This document shows positions 32,748 to 42,481 of a stretch of DNA of 64,000 nucleotides, piece after piece (the first letter of the stretch is position 1; every line of letters begins with the position of its first letter). A model generated the notes under the pieces. The model worked only from the letters and a program-made list of their open reading frames with translations. It was not told the DNA's origin and did no database searches. The stretch is from Caldilineaceae bacterium (GTDB taxonomy: Bacteria; Chloroflexota; Anaerolineae; Caldilineales; Caldilineaceae): assembly GCA_022821545.1 (NCBI GenBank), contig JAJEDJ010000057.1:1-64000 (forward strand), written 5' to 3'. A program made the position numbers and the translations under genes.

Positions 32748-35438
32748 ATGGTAGCCAAGAAGCGTACGAAGAAGAAAGCAACTCCGCAGAAGCGGCCTTG
32801 GGACGGGTTGGCGGCGGTCGCCCGCGTGGAGGTTGTCGGCCTCAGTCTCGTGTTGATCTCGGTCTTTACGCTGCTGAGCCTGCTGACCGGATCGCGTGGC
32901 AGTGTCACAGGGCTGTGGATCGATTTCCTGCGCTACGCCACCGGTGACGGCGTGGCCGGTGTACCCTTGCTGACCGGACTCCTTGGCTTGTGGCTGGTCT
33001 TGCGCGCCATCGAAGGGCCGGGACGCCGGAAGTCCCCGTCTGGCGACGGAAGCCGGTCGGGCGGGGAGCTGCCGGTTCTGCCCTGGCGGGCGCCGAGCGG
33101 CCTGCTGCTGATCTTTCTGGCATACATTACCGCCATCACGCTGGCGCTGCCTCCAATGACACGGGCGGCGCGCGTCCTCGACGGTGGGGCGGGCGGCGCG
33201 CTCGGTCACCTTTTCGCCAATACACTGGCGGATGGACTGCCCGGCTGGGGCGGGTGGACGGTGATTCTTCTGGTCGCGCTGTCGGGACTGGCGCTGCTGA
33301 CCGGCCGCCGCTTGTGGGGCGGCCTCCGGGTTTGGGCCGGTACCGTGAGCCAGGAACTCCGGGGCGTCCTGCAAGAGCTGTGGCGGGAAGAACGACGCAA
33401 AGATCTCTTCAGAACCAGGACGCCCGCCAAACGGGAGCGAAACGAGACACACGCTCCCGTTCCTCACTCCACGCCCCTATCCCCCTTACGGCAGGCCGGC
33501 CGCTCTGCCGAAGATTCGCCGTCGCTGCAGGCGGAAGAGTTGGGCGGTTCTGATGATCAGTTGACGGGGATGAGCACGGATCGACACCCGAAAGACAGAA
33601 ACGGGAGCGTTGAACCGGCGTGGGAACTTCCGCAGCTGAGCGATATGTTGGACTTCTGGGACCGGTCGATCGACAGCGACGATCTTATCCGCTACCGGGG
33701 CCGGCTGCTGGAGGAGACCCTGGCGCTGTTTGGCGTTCCCGCTGATTTTGAAGGGGTCAACGCCGGTCCGACCGTCACGCAATATCTGATCCGTCCAGGC
33801 TATACCGAGCGCACTGTGCGCGGAGAGACGAAGCGCACCAAGGTGAAGGTCAGCAAGATCGCCAGCCTGAGCAACGATCTGGCGCTGGCGCTTGCCGCGC
33901 GCACGGTGCGGATTGAAGCCCCGATTCCGGGAACAAGCTACGTCGGCATCGAAGTGCCCAATACCGAAAGCAACAATGTCGGCCTGAAGGAGTTGATGCA
34001 GAGCGAGGCGTTCGATTCCTTACAGGCCAGGGGCCGCCTGCCCATTGCTCTGGGCGAGGACGTGCGGGGCAAGCCGGTGGTCACCGACCTGGCGCGGATG
34101 CCCCATCTTCTGATTGCCGGCGCCACCGGGACGGGCAAGTCGGTCTGCATCAATTCGATCATCGGCTGCCTGCTTCTGACCCACACGCCGGAAACGCTGC
34201 GCCTGTTGATGATCGATCCGAAGATGGTCGAACTGACCGTCTACAACGGGACGCCCCATCTTCTCAGCCCGGTGGTGACCGACGTGGACCGGGCCTCAGG
34301 CGTGCTCTTCTGGTGCATCAAAGAGATGGAGCGGCGTTATCAGCTGCTCAACAAGGCGGGCGTACGCGATCTGGAGCGCTTCAACGCCTATCTGCGTAAA
34401 CTGGGCGAGGAGATCCTGCCTTACGTCGTCGTCATCATCGACGAGATGGCCGATCTGATGATGGCCGCGCCGGAGGAGGTGGAGAAACATGTGATCCGCC
34501 TGGCGCAGATGGCGCGCGCGGTCGGCATTCATATGATCATCGCGACCCAGCGCCCCTCGGTCGATGTCATCACCGGCCTGATCAAGGCCAATTTTCCGGC
34601 CCGCATCGCCTTCGCCGTGACCAGCCAGATAGACAGCCGGGTGGTGCTGGATGTGCCGGGCGCCGAGAATCTGCTGGGACGGGGCGACATGCTGTTTATG
34701 GCGCCGGACGCGAGCAAATTGGAGCGGCTGCAAGGCGCGTTTCTGGATGATGCGGAGACCAACCGCATCGTCCGCTACTGGCAAAACTTCCACAGTTTGG
34801 AAACTTACATCCAGGAGCAGGAGGGGAAGGGACCGGGGCGAGAAGAAAGCGAACAGTTCCCGCTCTTCACTCCTGACCCTCCTTCCTCGCCTATTGAAGA
34901 GCAAGAACTGCCGGCAGCGGAGGCTACTCCGCCGAGAAGCGAAGGGGAAACTCTCCCACTCCTCGAAAGGGAGGACGGACAGAACCGTTTGCGTGATCAG
35001 GCGCAGGCCGACGAGGGCCGGGACGGGCTATTCGACGAGGCGGTACAGGTCGTGTCGGAGGCCGGCCGCGGCTCGGTGACGATTTTGCAGCGGAAGCTGC
35101 GGGTCGGCTACAACCGCGCCAACCGTCTGGTGGAGCAGCTTGAAGCAGCCGGTATTCTTGGGCCGGACCGGGGCCGGAGCCAGGGCCGGGAGGTCTATCT
35201 GAAGACCGCAGGCGAGAGTGTCAAGGAGCGCGGAGAGGAAGTCCCCTCACCGCATACTGCTTCTCCACACCTCGATCATGACAGTGGCGTCGTCAACGGT
35301 GGGACCAGCGGCAATGGGTCGGTCGATGATGGGTCAGTCGACAAGAATTCTGTCGCCAGTGAGTCCATCGCCGGTGGGCAGGCCGAGTTGCCGCCGCCTC
35401 CTGAGAAGGACGACGCCCCGCCCCGAATCTGGATGTAG
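32748..35438 (+). CDS. ftsK: FtsK/SpoIIIE family DNA translocase
   Basis: 896 residues from ATG 32748 (MVAKKRTKKK). Four N-terminal membrane segments (VVGLSLVLISVFTLLSLL, GVPLLTGLLGLWLVL, GLLLIFLAYITAITLAL and WTVILLVALSGLALL) are followed by a low-complexity linker. Then comes the alpha-beta motor with Walker A GATGTGKSVCIN (about 457) and Walker B VVVIIDEMADLM (about 562). A gamma winged helix follows (AGRGSVTILQRKLRVGYNRA). It pumps chromosomal DNA through the division septum. Two linker stretches and the Gly/Ser-rich C-terminal tail of about 70 residues are unusual; the linkers resemble the purine-rich dispersed repeat. Earlier alternative start at 32703. Confidence 0.94.
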   Translation: MVAKKRTKKKATPQKRPWDGLAAVARVEVVGLSLVLISVFTLLSLLTGSRGSVTGLWIDFLRYATGDGVAGVPLLTGLLGLWLVLRAIEGPGRRKSPSGDGSRSGGELPVLPWRAPSGLLLIFLAYITAITLALPPMTRAARVLDGGAGGALGHLFANTLADGLPGWGGWTVILLVALSGLALLTGRRLWGGLRVWAGTVSQELRGVLQELWREERRKDLFRTRTPAKRERNETHAPVPHSTPLSPLRQAGRSAEDSPSLQAEELGGSDDQLTGMSTDRHPKDRNGSVEPAWELPQLSDMLDFWDRSIDSDDLIRYRGRLLEETLALFGVPADFEGVNAGPTVTQYLIRPGYTERTVRGETKRTKVKVSKIASLSNDLALALAARTVRIEAPIPGTSYVGIEVPNTESNNVGLKELMQSEAFDSLQARGRLPIALGEDVRGKPVVTDLARMPHLLIAGATGTGKSVCINSIIGCLLLTHTPETLRLLMIDPKMVELTVYNGTPHLLSPVVTDVDRASGVLFWCIKEMERRYQLLNKAGVRDLERFNAYLRKLGEEILPYVVVIIDEMADLMMAAPEEVEKHVIRLAQMARAVGIHMIIATQRPSVDVITGLIKANFPARIAFAVTSQIDSRVVLDVPGAENLLGRGDMLFMAPDASKLERLQGAFLDDAETNRIVRYWQNFHSLETYIQEQEGKGPGREESEQFPLFTPDPPSSPIEEQELPAAEATPPRSEGETLPLLEREDGQNRLRDQAQADEGRDGLFDEAVQVVSEAGRGSVTILQRKLRVGYNRANRLVEQLEAAGILGPDRGRSQGREVYLKTAGESVKERGEEVPSPHTASPHLDHDSGVVNGGTSGNGSVDDGSVDKNSVASESIAGGQAELPPPPEKDDAPPRIWM

Positions 35439-35590
35439 CCTTGTGTTCGATTCACAACAGGAAAACGCCCGATGAGACAGAGCCTGTCCCCCTTGGAAAT
35501 GATGTATCAATCTCTGTCAGATTGGATTGTGTCCTCGGAGTTTCCAACGGACCCCTTATAGCTAAGAACTGACTGCCAAAATGGAATACG

Positions 35591-36292
35591 ATGGATCGCA
35601 AACGGATCGCGACAATTGTTGTGGGGCTGGCTCTCGCGGCAGGTGTGGGGCTGGCCGTGCTCTCATTCACCAACCGTGTGCCGGATGCCGACAACCTGCC
35701 GGATGAGGCTGCGGCAGGGCTTGAAGCGTTGAAGACTGTGCAGGGGCGACTGCAGCTGGGGAAAGATGACCAGATGCTCGAGTACGAACTGTGGGTCCAG
35801 CGGCCGCGGCATCTGCGGGCGGAGGCCGAACTGGAAGGGCTGAACCGCAAGGCCGTCTTTATTATGACGTTCAACGAGGAAGAGGCGTGGACGTATGACC
35901 CGTTGCTGAACCTGGCCACCGTGACCGACCGGTCGGAAGGCGCGGCGGCGGCAGGTACGCGCTTTGGTACCTCATTGCTGGAGACGATGCCGGATGATGT
36001 GCTGGCCGCACTGCAGGCAGGTGAGTTGCAGATTCTCGGCGAGGAGGCGGTTGCCGGTCGGAATACGCTGCGCGTGCAGGTGCTGCTGCCGCCTGGGCAG
36101 AGTCCACTCGAAGAGGCGGGGGAGCAGTTGACCGTCTGGCTGGACATGAGTACTTTCTATCCCCTGGCCATCGAAGGAGATACCGGTTTCCACATGCGCT
36201 TCGACTTCATCAAGTTCGATGAAGAGATCGATCCGCGGACATTTGTCTTTTTCCCTCCACCGGGCGCGACCGTGCGTCGAATCGGTGAGTAG
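35591..36292 (+). CDS. LolA/LppX-like lipoprotein-sorting family protein
   Basis: A 233-residue protein with an N-terminal signal or anchor (IATIVVGLALAAGVGLAVLSF). It is followed by a half-barrel-like region (LEALKTVQGRLQLGKDDQMLEYELWVQRPRHLRAEAE; WTYDPLLNLATV; WLDMSTFYPLAIEGDTG). This pattern of an amphipathic N-terminal helix then long strands, ending in YPL and DPRTFVFFPPPG, matches outer-membrane lipoprotein-sorting (LolA, DUF2092-like) proteins. It probably carries a hydrophobic ligand in the cell envelope; the ligand is unknown. The MFS gene downstream overlaps it by 8 bp. Confidence 0.75.
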   Translation: MDRKRIATIVVGLALAAGVGLAVLSFTNRVPDADNLPDEAAAGLEALKTVQGRLQLGKDDQMLEYELWVQRPRHLRAEAELEGLNRKAVFIMTFNEEEAWTYDPLLNLATVTDRSEGAAAAGTRFGTSLLETMPDDVLAALQAGELQILGEEAVAGRNTLRVQVLLPPGQSPLEEAGEQLTVWLDMSTFYPLAIEGDTGFHMRFDFIKFDEEIDPRTFVFFPPPGATVRRIGE

Positions 36293-37583
36293 CGGGCCCC
36301 CGCGCGCAGGCGTGCGCGCAGACCAGCCGCGCGGGTTTGCCCGCTTCCGCAATATCCTGGCGGCCTGCATCGCCACCCGCCTGGCAATCGATACAACTAC
36401 ACAGCTTTTCTTTCCTTTCTTGCGGACGGTTGCGCTGGGGCTGGGGATGGATTTCGTGGTCCTGGGCCGTCTCGTCAGCCTGCGCAGCCTGGCGGGGTTG
36501 AGCGCGCCGTTGTTCGGCACGGCCGCCGACAACTATGGCTATCGCCGCATCATGCGCCTGTCGCTCCTGTTGACCGCGGCCGGCATGTTTCTGCTGGGCA
36601 GCGGCGCCGGCGTCTGGTCCGTTGTCGCCGGCATGATCGTTTCAGGAGCAGGGTTGACCGGCTTCCTGCCGACCTGCCAGGCGTACATCAGCGCCCGATT
36701 GCCCTTCGCGCAGCGGGCGCGCGGGATCGGCGTTCTGGAATACTCGTGGGCGCTTGCGGGCATTATCGGTCTGCCGCTGATGGGTTTTCTGTTTGGCCGC
36801 TTCAGCTGGCGGCTCCCCTTTTTCGTCCTGGGCGGGGCGATGCTGGCAGGCTGGATGCTGATCAGACTACTGCCGGAAGCGACGGCGGGGGCCCCGCGTG
36901 ACGCCGGCGGCGCGGCTCCCCGTCCGCGCGCCGCGCCGGGGAGATTACGGAGCCGCGCCTGGACGCCTATGCTCTCGTCTCTCCCCCCTCTTCGAGTGCA
37001 GGGTCTTGCCGACCTCTTCGATCTCGGCCCCAACTGGCGCGCGGCGCTGGCCGTCATCACCGCCAACAGCCTCTTCTATTTCAGCCAGGTCCATATCCTG
37101 ATTGCTCATGGCGCCTGGCTGGAAACCGAATACGGCCTGGTCCCGCAAACACTGGGACTCGTGGCCTTTGCGCAGGGCGCGGCTGACCTGTGCGGCAGTG
37201 TGCTCGTCTCTCTGATTACGGACAGAGTTGGCAAGAAGCGAGCGGTACAGGCCGGCATGCTGGGTTCGCTGCTGGTTTACGCTTCTTTACCGATAATCAA
37301 CGTGGGGCTGGTGCCGGTCGTTGCCGCACTGGTGCTGCTGCGTTTCGTGTTCGAGTATGGGATCGTCAGCGCCATCGCCCTGATCAGCGAACAGGCGCCG
37401 GACCGGCGGGGCAAGCTGATCTCCCTGTCGGTGGCGCTCAATCTGCTGGGCTCCACTTTCAGCGGATTTACCGGCCCGTGGATGTATACCCGCCTCGGCG
37501 TCTGGGGGCTGGGGCCGGTGGCGGCGGTGGGTACGCTGACGGCGTTCGTTCTGTTGACGGTCTGGGGGCGCGAGTCGGCCTGA
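36285..37583 (+). CDS. MFS transporter
   Basis: About 432 residues from GTG 36285, which overlaps the stop codon of the preceding gene (GGTGAGTAG). Twelve membrane segments are apparent, with MFS loop signatures (LFGTAADNYGYRR between segments 2 and 3; SLITDRVGKKRAVQAG in the second half) and a conserved AYISARLPFAQRARGIGVLEYSWALAG stretch. It is closely related to the next gene, so the pair arose by tandem duplication. Substrate unknown; coupling to the LolA-like gene hints at an envelope-related cargo. Confidence 0.88.
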   Translation: MSSGPPRAGVRADQPRGFARFRNILAACIATRLAIDTTTQLFFPFLRTVALGLGMDFVVLGRLVSLRSLAGLSAPLFGTAADNYGYRRIMRLSLLLTAAGMFLLGSGAGVWSVVAGMIVSGAGLTGFLPTCQAYISARLPFAQRARGIGVLEYSWALAGIIGLPLMGFLFGRFSWRLPFFVLGGAMLAGWMLIRLLPEATAGAPRDAGGAAPRPRAAPGRLRSRAWTPMLSSLPPLRVQGLADLFDLGPNWRAALAVITANSLFYFSQVHILIAHGAWLETEYGLVPQTLGLVAFAQGAADLCGSVLVSLITDRVGKKRAVQAGMLGSLLVYASLPIINVGLVPVVAALVLLRFVFEYGIVSAIALISEQAPDRRGKLISLSVALNLLGSTFSGFTGPWMYTRLGVWGLGPVAAVGTLTAFVLLTVWGRESA

Positions 37584-37623
37584 CGGCTTTCATTGAGAGT
37601 TTTCATTTCATAGGGGATAAATC

Positions 37624-38931
37624 ATGGAGGCGGCGCGGGGTTTCGCTCGCTTTCGCTATATCTTGGCGGCCTGTGTCGCGACACGTCTCGTCGTCGATAC
37701 ATCGATCCAGCTCTTCTACTCCTTCCTGCAGATCATTGCATTGGGGATGGGCCTGAATGTCGTTGTTCTGGGCCGTCTACTCAGCCTACGCAGCGTGGTG
37801 GGGCTGAGCGCGCCCCTGTTCGGGAACGCGGCGGACCGCCACGGCTATTTGCTCGTCATGCGCCTTGGCCTCGTCCTGGCCGCGGTCGGCGCCTTTCTGA
37901 TGGGCAGCGGCGCCGGATTCTGGTCGGTCGCGGCCGGGATGGTCCTGTCGGGCCTAGGGTTAACCGGCTTCGTGCCGACCGTCCAGGCCTACATCAGCGC
38001 GCAGCTGCCCTTTGCCCAGAGGGCGCGCGGCATCGGCATACTTGAGTACTCCTGGGCCTTGGCGGGGATCTTCGGCCTGTCGTTGATGGGTCTCCTCTTC
38101 GACCATTTCAGCTGGCAGCTTCCCTTTTTCGTTCTGGGCACTGCGATACTCTCCGCTTGGGCACTCCTCGGATTCCTGCCCAAGGCCCCGAGAGGCGCAG
38201 ACACGCCGCTAGCGGGCGACAGAGAAGGAACCGGTGAGGCGCGGGCAGCCGCTCCAAATGTAAGCGGCATCCTGGAAGATGCCGCGGAGAAGAAGGTTAA
38301 GCCGGCTCTTGCCCCTCAGCTCTCAACCGTCGTCCTTCCCGCTGTGCGGCATATCAACGCCCTTTTCGATCTGGGCTCCAACCGGCGCTCGGCTTACGCG
38401 GTCATCGGTGCGAATTGCCTCTTCCTGTTCAGCCAGGGCCACGTCCTGATTACTCACGGCGTCTGGCTGCAGAACGAATACGGCCTGACTGCATCGGCCC
38501 TTGGCCTGGCGGCCCTGGCGCAAGGCGCGGCAGAACTGTTCGGGGCTGTTCTCGTCTCCCTGATCACGGACCGGGTGGGCAAGAAGCGCTCGTTTCAGGC
38601 AGGTATTCTCGGTTCATTGCTGTTCTACATCGCTCTGCCGATTGTCAATAACGGGCTGTGGCCGGTGATTGGCGCATTGCTGCTGCTGCGTTTTGCATAC
38701 GAGTACGGCCTCGTCAGCGCCATCGCCCTGGTCAGCGAACAGGCTCCGGACCGGCGGGGGAAGGTGATATCGCTCGCGGTGGCGGTCAACCTGCTGGGCG
38801 TTACTCTGACCGGTTTTACAGGGCCGTGGATGTACACGCATTTTGGCGTGTGGGGACTGGGACCGGTGTCGGCCGTCTGTACACTGGCGGCTTTTGTGCT
38901 GGTGTCTGTCTGGGGACGCGAGTCGGGATAA
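37624..38931 (+). CDS. MFS transporter, tandem paralogue
   Basis: 435 residues, 12 predicted membrane segments. It is highly similar to the preceding gene across most of its length (RGFARFRYILAACVATRLVV; AYISAQLPFAQRARGIGILE; SLITDRVGKKRSFQAGILGS). The main difference is a longer central loop (about residues 195-235; APRGADTPLAGDREG). The gene lies 40 bp downstream. Two diverging copies suggest related but distinct substrates, or a two-subunit transporter. Confidence 0.88.
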   Translation: MEAARGFARFRYILAACVATRLVVDTSIQLFYSFLQIIALGMGLNVVVLGRLLSLRSVVGLSAPLFGNAADRHGYLLVMRLGLVLAAVGAFLMGSGAGFWSVAAGMVLSGLGLTGFVPTVQAYISAQLPFAQRARGIGILEYSWALAGIFGLSLMGLLFDHFSWQLPFFVLGTAILSAWALLGFLPKAPRGADTPLAGDREGTGEARAAAPNVSGILEDAAEKKVKPALAPQLSTVVLPAVRHINALFDLGSNRRSAYAVIGANCLFLFSQGHVLITHGVWLQNEYGLTASALGLAALAQGAAELFGAVLVSLITDRVGKKRSFQAGILGSLLFYIALPIVNNGLWPVIGALLLLRFAYEYGLVSAIALVSEQAPDRRGKVISLAVAVNLLGVTLTGFTGPWMYTHFGVWGLGPVSAVCTLAAFVLVSVWGRESG

Positions 38932-39079
38932 GAATCGTCCATGGGCTGCAAGTTTGCGCCGTTCATATGAACCGTGCCATGATGATTTCGTTTTCTCCAC
39001 CAGTCGGTTCACATAAATCAGAGGCCGCTGCACCGGCGACCGAGTTCATCATGCACACACGGTAGCGAGGAATCCTCAC

Positions 39080-40420
39080 ATGAACATCATCTACCTGCAT
39101 TCGCACGACACGGGCCGGTATTTGCAGCCCTACGGTCATGCCGTCCCTGCGCCCAATCTGCAGCGGCTGGCGGAGGAGGGCGTTCTCTTCCGGCGGGCGT
39201 TCAGCGCGGCGCCGACATGCTCGCCGAGCCGGGCCTGTCTGCTCACAGGCCAGAGCTCGCATTCCTGCGGGCAGTTGGGACTGGCCAACCGGGACTTCTT
39301 CCTGCAGCATCCCGAACGGCACTTGGCGAACTTTCTGCGCGGACACGGCTACCGCACCGCCTTGTGCGGCTTCCAACACCTGACCCTCGACACCCGTACG
39401 CTGGGATACGAATGGATCGCCGAAGCCGATCCGCCCGGGTCCAGGGGTCCGGAGTACAGAACGGAGGCTGCGGTCGAGTTTATCAACCGGGAGCATGACC
39501 GGCCCTTTTTCCTGGCGGTGGGCTACTCGGAGACGCATCGCGTCTTTCCGGAGCCGAGCGACCAGGAGGACGTGCGCTATACGCTGCCGCCGGCGCCGCT
39601 GCCCGACACGCCGCAGACCCGCTATGACATGGCCTCTTACAAGCGCATGGCCAAAATCCTGGACGACCAGGTTGGGATCGTCTTGAACGCGCTGGAGGAG
39701 GCGGGGCTGGCCGGAGATACGCTGTTCATCTACACGACGGACCACGGGCTGGCCTTCCCCGGCATGAAATGCACGCTTACCGACCACGGCTTCGGCGTTT
39801 CGCTGATCATGCGCGGGCCGCAGGGGTTTAGCGGCGGCAAGGTGGTGGACGGCATGATCTCGCAGATCGACATCTACCCGACGCTGTGCGAGCTCCTGGA
39901 CGTTGAGCCGCCGGCATGGCTGCAAGGACGGTCTGTCGTGCCGCTGGTGTCGGGTTCTGCGGAGGAGATCAACGAAGAGATCTTCGGCGAAGTGAGCTAC
40001 CACGCCGGCTATGAACCGAAACGGGCGGTGCGCACGCAGCGCTGGAAGTATATCCGGCGCTTCGATCAGTGGGCGACGACGACGATGCCCAATATCGACA
40101 ACGGACCCAGCAAGCAGTATCTGATGGACAACGGCCTGGCCGAGCGCAAAGTCCACGAGGAGGCGCTCTACGATCTGATCTATGATCCGAACGAGGCCTG
40201 TAACCTGGTAAACGACCCGGACTACGCCGGACCGCTGGCGGAAATGCGCGGCCGGCTCGCGTCATGGATGGAGCGCACCGATGACCCCCTGCTGCGGGGA
40301 CCGGTGCCCGCGCCGGAGGGCGCCTACGTGGACAGCCCGGGCGACCCGCATCCCGGCGTTTCGGAACAGGACTCGGTCAGCCAGTGGCAGCGGCGGGAGA
40401 GGCTGGATATTCGGGGCTAA
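39080..40420 (+). CDS. Cys-type sulfatase
   Basis: A 446-residue sulfatase. The active-site signature TCSPSR holds Cys47, which must be oxidised to formylglycine, followed by ACLLTGQSSHSCG. FIYTTDHGLAFPGMKCTLTDHG provides metal-binding Asp/His residues. The usual N-terminal DD pair reads HDTGR (LHSHDTGRY), a variant seen in a subgroup of sulfatases near N-sulfoglucosamine sulfohydrolases. It removes sulfate from sulfated sugars. No signal peptide is visible, so it may act in the cytoplasm. GAGGAA precedes the ATG. The matching anaerobic maturase is encoded at 62647. Confidence 0.9.
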   Translation: MNIIYLHSHDTGRYLQPYGHAVPAPNLQRLAEEGVLFRRAFSAAPTCSPSRACLLTGQSSHSCGQLGLANRDFFLQHPERHLANFLRGHGYRTALCGFQHLTLDTRTLGYEWIAEADPPGSRGPEYRTEAAVEFINREHDRPFFLAVGYSETHRVFPEPSDQEDVRYTLPPAPLPDTPQTRYDMASYKRMAKILDDQVGIVLNALEEAGLAGDTLFIYTTDHGLAFPGMKCTLTDHGFGVSLIMRGPQGFSGGKVVDGMISQIDIYPTLCELLDVEPPAWLQGRSVVPLVSGSAEEINEEIFGEVSYHAGYEPKRAVRTQRWKYIRRFDQWATTTMPNIDNGPSKQYLMDNGLAERKVHEEALYDLIYDPNEACNLVNDPDYAGPLAEMRGRLASWMERTDDPLLRGPVPAPEGAYVDSPGDPHPGVSEQDSVSQWQRRERLDIRG

Positions 40421-40468
40421 TTTGTGCTGTGAAAGGCCGCCCGTCGGTGCTTGCTGCGGCTGCCTACG

Positions 40469-41830
40469 TCATCTTTCTCCCAGAGCGAAGACCAGCGCCT
40501 CGATGAGGAGATCGATTTCGGACTCGGTCGCCACCAGGGGCGGGGCGACGATGAGGATGTTGCACAGGCCGGGAACCGTGTTGCCGTTGCGTCCGAGGAT
40601 GACGCCGGCCTGTTTGCACCGGCCCAGGATGGCCAGCACTTCGGCGTCGTCCAGGGGCTGCTTCGTCTCTTTGTCTGCCACCAGCTCGACGCCCAGGAGC
40701 AGCCCGCGTCCGCGCGCTTCACCCACCCAAGGGTGCGACGACAGGTTTTTCAGTTGCGCCAGCGCGTAATCGCCCACGCGACGGGCGTTCTCAGTCAGAC
40801 CTTCCTCTTCAACAATTTCCAGGTTGCGCAGACCGACCGCGGTGCTCACGGGATGGCCGCCAAAGGTGTTGATGTGGCGGAAGTGGCTCAGGTCGCCGGC
40901 CTCGCCCATGAAGGCTTCGAAGATGTACTCCTGCACGGCTGTCGCAGCCAGGGGCATGTAGCCGCTCGAAAGCCCCTTCGCCATCGTGATGATGTCGGGC
41001 TTTACGTCCCAGTGGTCGTGGCCGAACAGCCTGCCCGTGCGGCCATAGCCGGACACGACCTCGTCGAAGATGAGGAGCACGCCGTACTCGTCGCAGATTT
41101 CGCGCACGCGCGGCAGGTATTCGTCGGGCGGGACGAGCACGCCGCCGCCGGAGATGATCGGCTCCATCAGCAGGGCGGCGACTGATTCGGGCCCTTCATA
41201 GATGATGGTCTCTTCGATGACCTGCGCGCAGGCGATGCCGTGCTCGGCTGCGGTGAGTTTGGGATGCGCGCGGTAAGGATAGGGGGGCGGGACGTGGATG
41301 AAGCCGGGCGCCATCGGCCCGTAACCGATCTTGCGCTCGGCCTGGCCGGTGGCGCTCATCGCACCGAGCGTGTTGCCGTGGTATGCGCGGTGGCGGGATA
41401 TGATCTTGTAGCGGGTGGCGCCGCCCGGCTTGCCGGACTGCAGGTGGTACTGGCGGGCGACCTTGAAGGCGACCTCGTTGGCTTCGGAGCCGCTGGAGGA
41501 GAAGTAGACGCGGCCGGGCCAGCCGAGCAGTTCCAGTATCTTGTCGGCCAGCTGTGCGCCGGGCGGGTGGGTCATGGTGGGCGCGAGATAGGCGAGCTCC
41601 GTCATCTGCGCGGCCGCGGTTTCGGCCAGTTCGCTGCGCCCGTAGCCGATGTTCACGCACCAGAGACCGGCCATAGCGTCGAGGTAGCGGCGGCCCTGAT
41701 CATCTTCCAGGTAGCAGCCTTCCCCGCGGACCATGAGCGGAGGCGGATTGTCGGCCAGCGGCTTGTGCTGGGTCAGGGGATGCCAGAGGGCGCGGACGTC
41801 GAGTTCGGAGATGGAAGGGGCAACGGTCAT
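40469..41830 (-). CDS. class III (omega) aminotransferase
   Basis: A 453-residue PLP enzyme, normal length. It contains VYFSSSGSEANEVAFKVARQ, RHRAYHGNTLGAMSATGQ, LLIFDEVVSGYGRTGRLFGHDHW (cofactor Asp) and DIITMAKGLSSGYMPLAA with the Schiff-base lysine. The HINTFGGHPVSTAVGL block is the subunit-interface PLP-phosphate contact. Members of this branch use beta-alanine, taurine, GABA or amines with pyruvate; the substrate cannot be fixed here. It is convergent with the sulfatase gene. Confidence 0.9.
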   Translation of the reverse strand: MTVAPSISELDVRALWHPLTQHKPLADNPPPLMVRGEGCYLEDDQGRRYLDAMAGLWCVNIGYGRSELAETAAAQMTELAYLAPTMTHPPGAQLADKILELLGWPGRVYFSSSGSEANEVAFKVARQYHLQSGKPGGATRYKIISRHRAYHGNTLGAMSATGQAERKIGYGPMAPGFIHVPPPYPYRAHPKLTAAEHGIACAQVIEETIIYEGPESVAALLMEPIISGGGVLVPPDEYLPRVREICDEYGVLLIFDEVVSGYGRTGRLFGHDHWDVKPDIITMAKGLSSGYMPLAATAVQEYIFEAFMGEAGDLSHFRHINTFGGHPVSTAVGLRNLEIVEEEGLTENARRVGDYALAQLKNLSSHPWVGEARGRGLLLGVELVADKETKQPLDDAEVLAILGRCKQAGVILGRNGNTVPGLCNILIVAPPLVATESEIDLLIEALVFALGER

Positions 41831-42118
41831 TTTTCTCTCGCTTCCTCTGTGGAATTAGCGCCGTTTACGCTGGGATCATACCAGCATCTGGCGATCCGGT
41901 CTACAATGGGCCGGAGGCTTTTGCAGACGCAGTTCCTGGGCAGTTTCTGAGGCCGGATAGACGCCGGAATTGGAAATCAGAGGGAGCGCCAGATGCCGTG
42001 TAAGTTCGCCGCAGATATGATAGAATGCGGGAAATCCCGCTTGGATGATCAGTACCCTTCCATTCCGAGTTAGGGGACTCGCAGACAAGATCTGCCAAAT
42101 TAGAGAAAAAATTGGGGC

Positions 42119-42412
42119 ATGAAGATGGTACCCGTACAGATACAATTGACAGAGAATCAGGCACGAATTCTGGATCAGATAGCAGCTGAAAAAGAGACAA
42201 CCGTAACTGAACTGATCCGCCAGAGTATCAGTGACATGATTCGAAACCGAAAGGATACTGATGGCGGCAAACAGATCGATGCCGATCGAGAGGAGCGTAG
42301 GCGACGCGCTCTTTCCATTGTTGGTGCGTACTCCAGCGGTGTGGACGATCTTTCCGTGAATCACGATAAATATCTGGCCGAAGCATACGCCAACGCAGAC
42401 GGCGATGCGTAA
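42119..42412 (+). CDS. ribbon-helix-helix antitoxin-like protein without toxin
   Basis: A 97-residue protein with an N-terminal RHH motif (VPVQIQLTENQARILDQIAA, then TVTELIRQSISDMI) typical of CopG/VapB antitoxins. An acidic tail follows, ending GVDDLSVNHDKYLAEAYAN, a pattern found in antitoxins followed by PIN toxins. The next 69 bp lead straight to the oxidoreductase ribosome binding site, so the toxin gene is missing. It may be a leftover, or an independent DNA-binding regulator of the sugar genes downstream. Confidence 0.75.
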   Translation: MKMVPVQIQLTENQARILDQIAAEKETTVTELIRQSISDMIRNRKDTDGGKQIDADREERRRRALSIVGAYSSGVDDLSVNHDKYLAEAYANADGDA

Positions 42413-42481
42413 TCGCAGTTAATTGCTAAGCACGGTTTCACTCCCATAAATCAGCCATAAATCCCAATTCAGGAGGAAGGA

